Below, piece by piece: positions 63,946 to 64,000 of a stretch of 64,000 bases of DNA. This stretch comes from UBA1429 sp964482225 (GTDB lineage: Bacteria > Chloroflexota > Anaerolineae > UBA1429), in assembly GCA_964482225.1 (NCBI GenBank), contig CAYZWT010000016.1:25964-89963 (forward strand), read 5' to 3'. The notes under the pieces are model-generated. The model ran no database searches and had not been told where the DNA came from. It worked only from the letters and a program-made list of their open reading frames with translations. The position numbers and the translations under genes are program-made. How positions within the stretch are numbered: position 1 is the stretch's first letter; each line of letters opens with the position of its first letter.

Positions 63946-64000
63946 GGGGCGAGGCGGGCGATTGGCAAAGGTGTTGTTGATTACGGTCTTCTGGCCCTCA
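63946..64000. repeat. 55-bp direct repeat, copy 2 (cut by window end)
   Basis: Exact match of 63653-63707 up to the last base of the window; the repeat may continue outside. Confidence 0.9.

Noticed and set aside
58618..64000. CRISPR array in the repeat-rich gaps
   Set aside because: Repeats are palindromic, unevenly spaced and lack uniform spacers; no cas gene is present.

Overview
The window is a GC-rich bacterial chromosome segment, most likely from a Chloroflexota bacterium of the Anaerolineae/Caldilineales kind. This is inferred from the solute-binding protein at 31328-33364, whose charged Val/Glu/Lys linker after the lipobox is typical of that phylum, from secreted SH3-repeat proteins, from many Gfo/Idh/MocA and sugar-acid enzymes, and from palindromic intergenic repeats. 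Most promoters that can be read are sigma70-like with 16-18 bp spacers. No tRNA, rRNA, CRISPR array, replication origin or complete IS was recognised.

Layout. 1-9.3 kb: end of a CDP-alcohol phosphatidyltransferase and an LpxL/PatA-like acyltransferase, a coiled-coil membrane protein, a galactonate-dehydratase-like enolase, a small DUF6504-like protein, a GT39-type membrane glycosyltransferase, a methyltransferase and an amidohydrolase. 9.3-13.2 kb (minus strand): a heterodimeric ABC exporter behind an attenuator with a leader peptide and two terminators. 13.3-16.5 kb: Aquifex-type aconitase and NAD-type isocitrate dehydrogenase, a short TCA operon. 16.6-26.8 kb: carbohydrate catabolism (Cys-type sulfatase, two Gfo/Idh/MocA oxidoreductases, UxuA-like isomerase, PfkB kinase, DUF4867 protein) with an alpha/beta hydrolase and a GT39 protein. 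26.8-33.4 kb: a 1,370-residue YfhO/GT39 fusion on a probably leaderless transcript, and an orphan family-5 solute-binding lipoprotein with a long structured leader.

33.6-46.2 kb is a three-gene signalling operon: a membrane hybrid kinase with four PAS domains, a response regulator with a Cys-rich tail, and a 2,645-residue hybrid kinase with about 14 PAS domains. 46.4-49.8 kb: two secreted SH3 proteins (one with a Cu/Zn-SOD-like domain that has lost its copper ligands), a 2H phosphoesterase and a PlsY-like protein without its catalytic core. 49.8-53.9 kb is defence-like: an AbiE toxin-antitoxin pair with palindromic operators, a STGP-motif protein behind an SOS-box-like promoter, and a DUF4365 protein with a long unknown C-terminus. 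53.9-56 kb: a DUF1295/DUF1475/TspO-like membrane operon. 56.2-63.6 kb: GH3 glucosidase, endonuclease IV, cupin, AmrS-type radical SAM protein and a second ABC exporter with its own attenuator. Palindromic repeats lie at 58.7-58.9, 61.4-61.6 and 63.6-64.0 kb.

The most notable observation is that both ABC exporter units share one leader logic: strong promoter, 22-29 codon leader peptide, terminator 1, terminator 2, exporter. In each, the 3' part of the leader ORF can pair with the 5' arm of terminator 1, and the freed 3' arm of terminator 1 can pair with the 5' arm of terminator 2. This looks like a two-step anti-termination cascade driven by ribosome stalling. The two leaders share no obvious sequence similarity.
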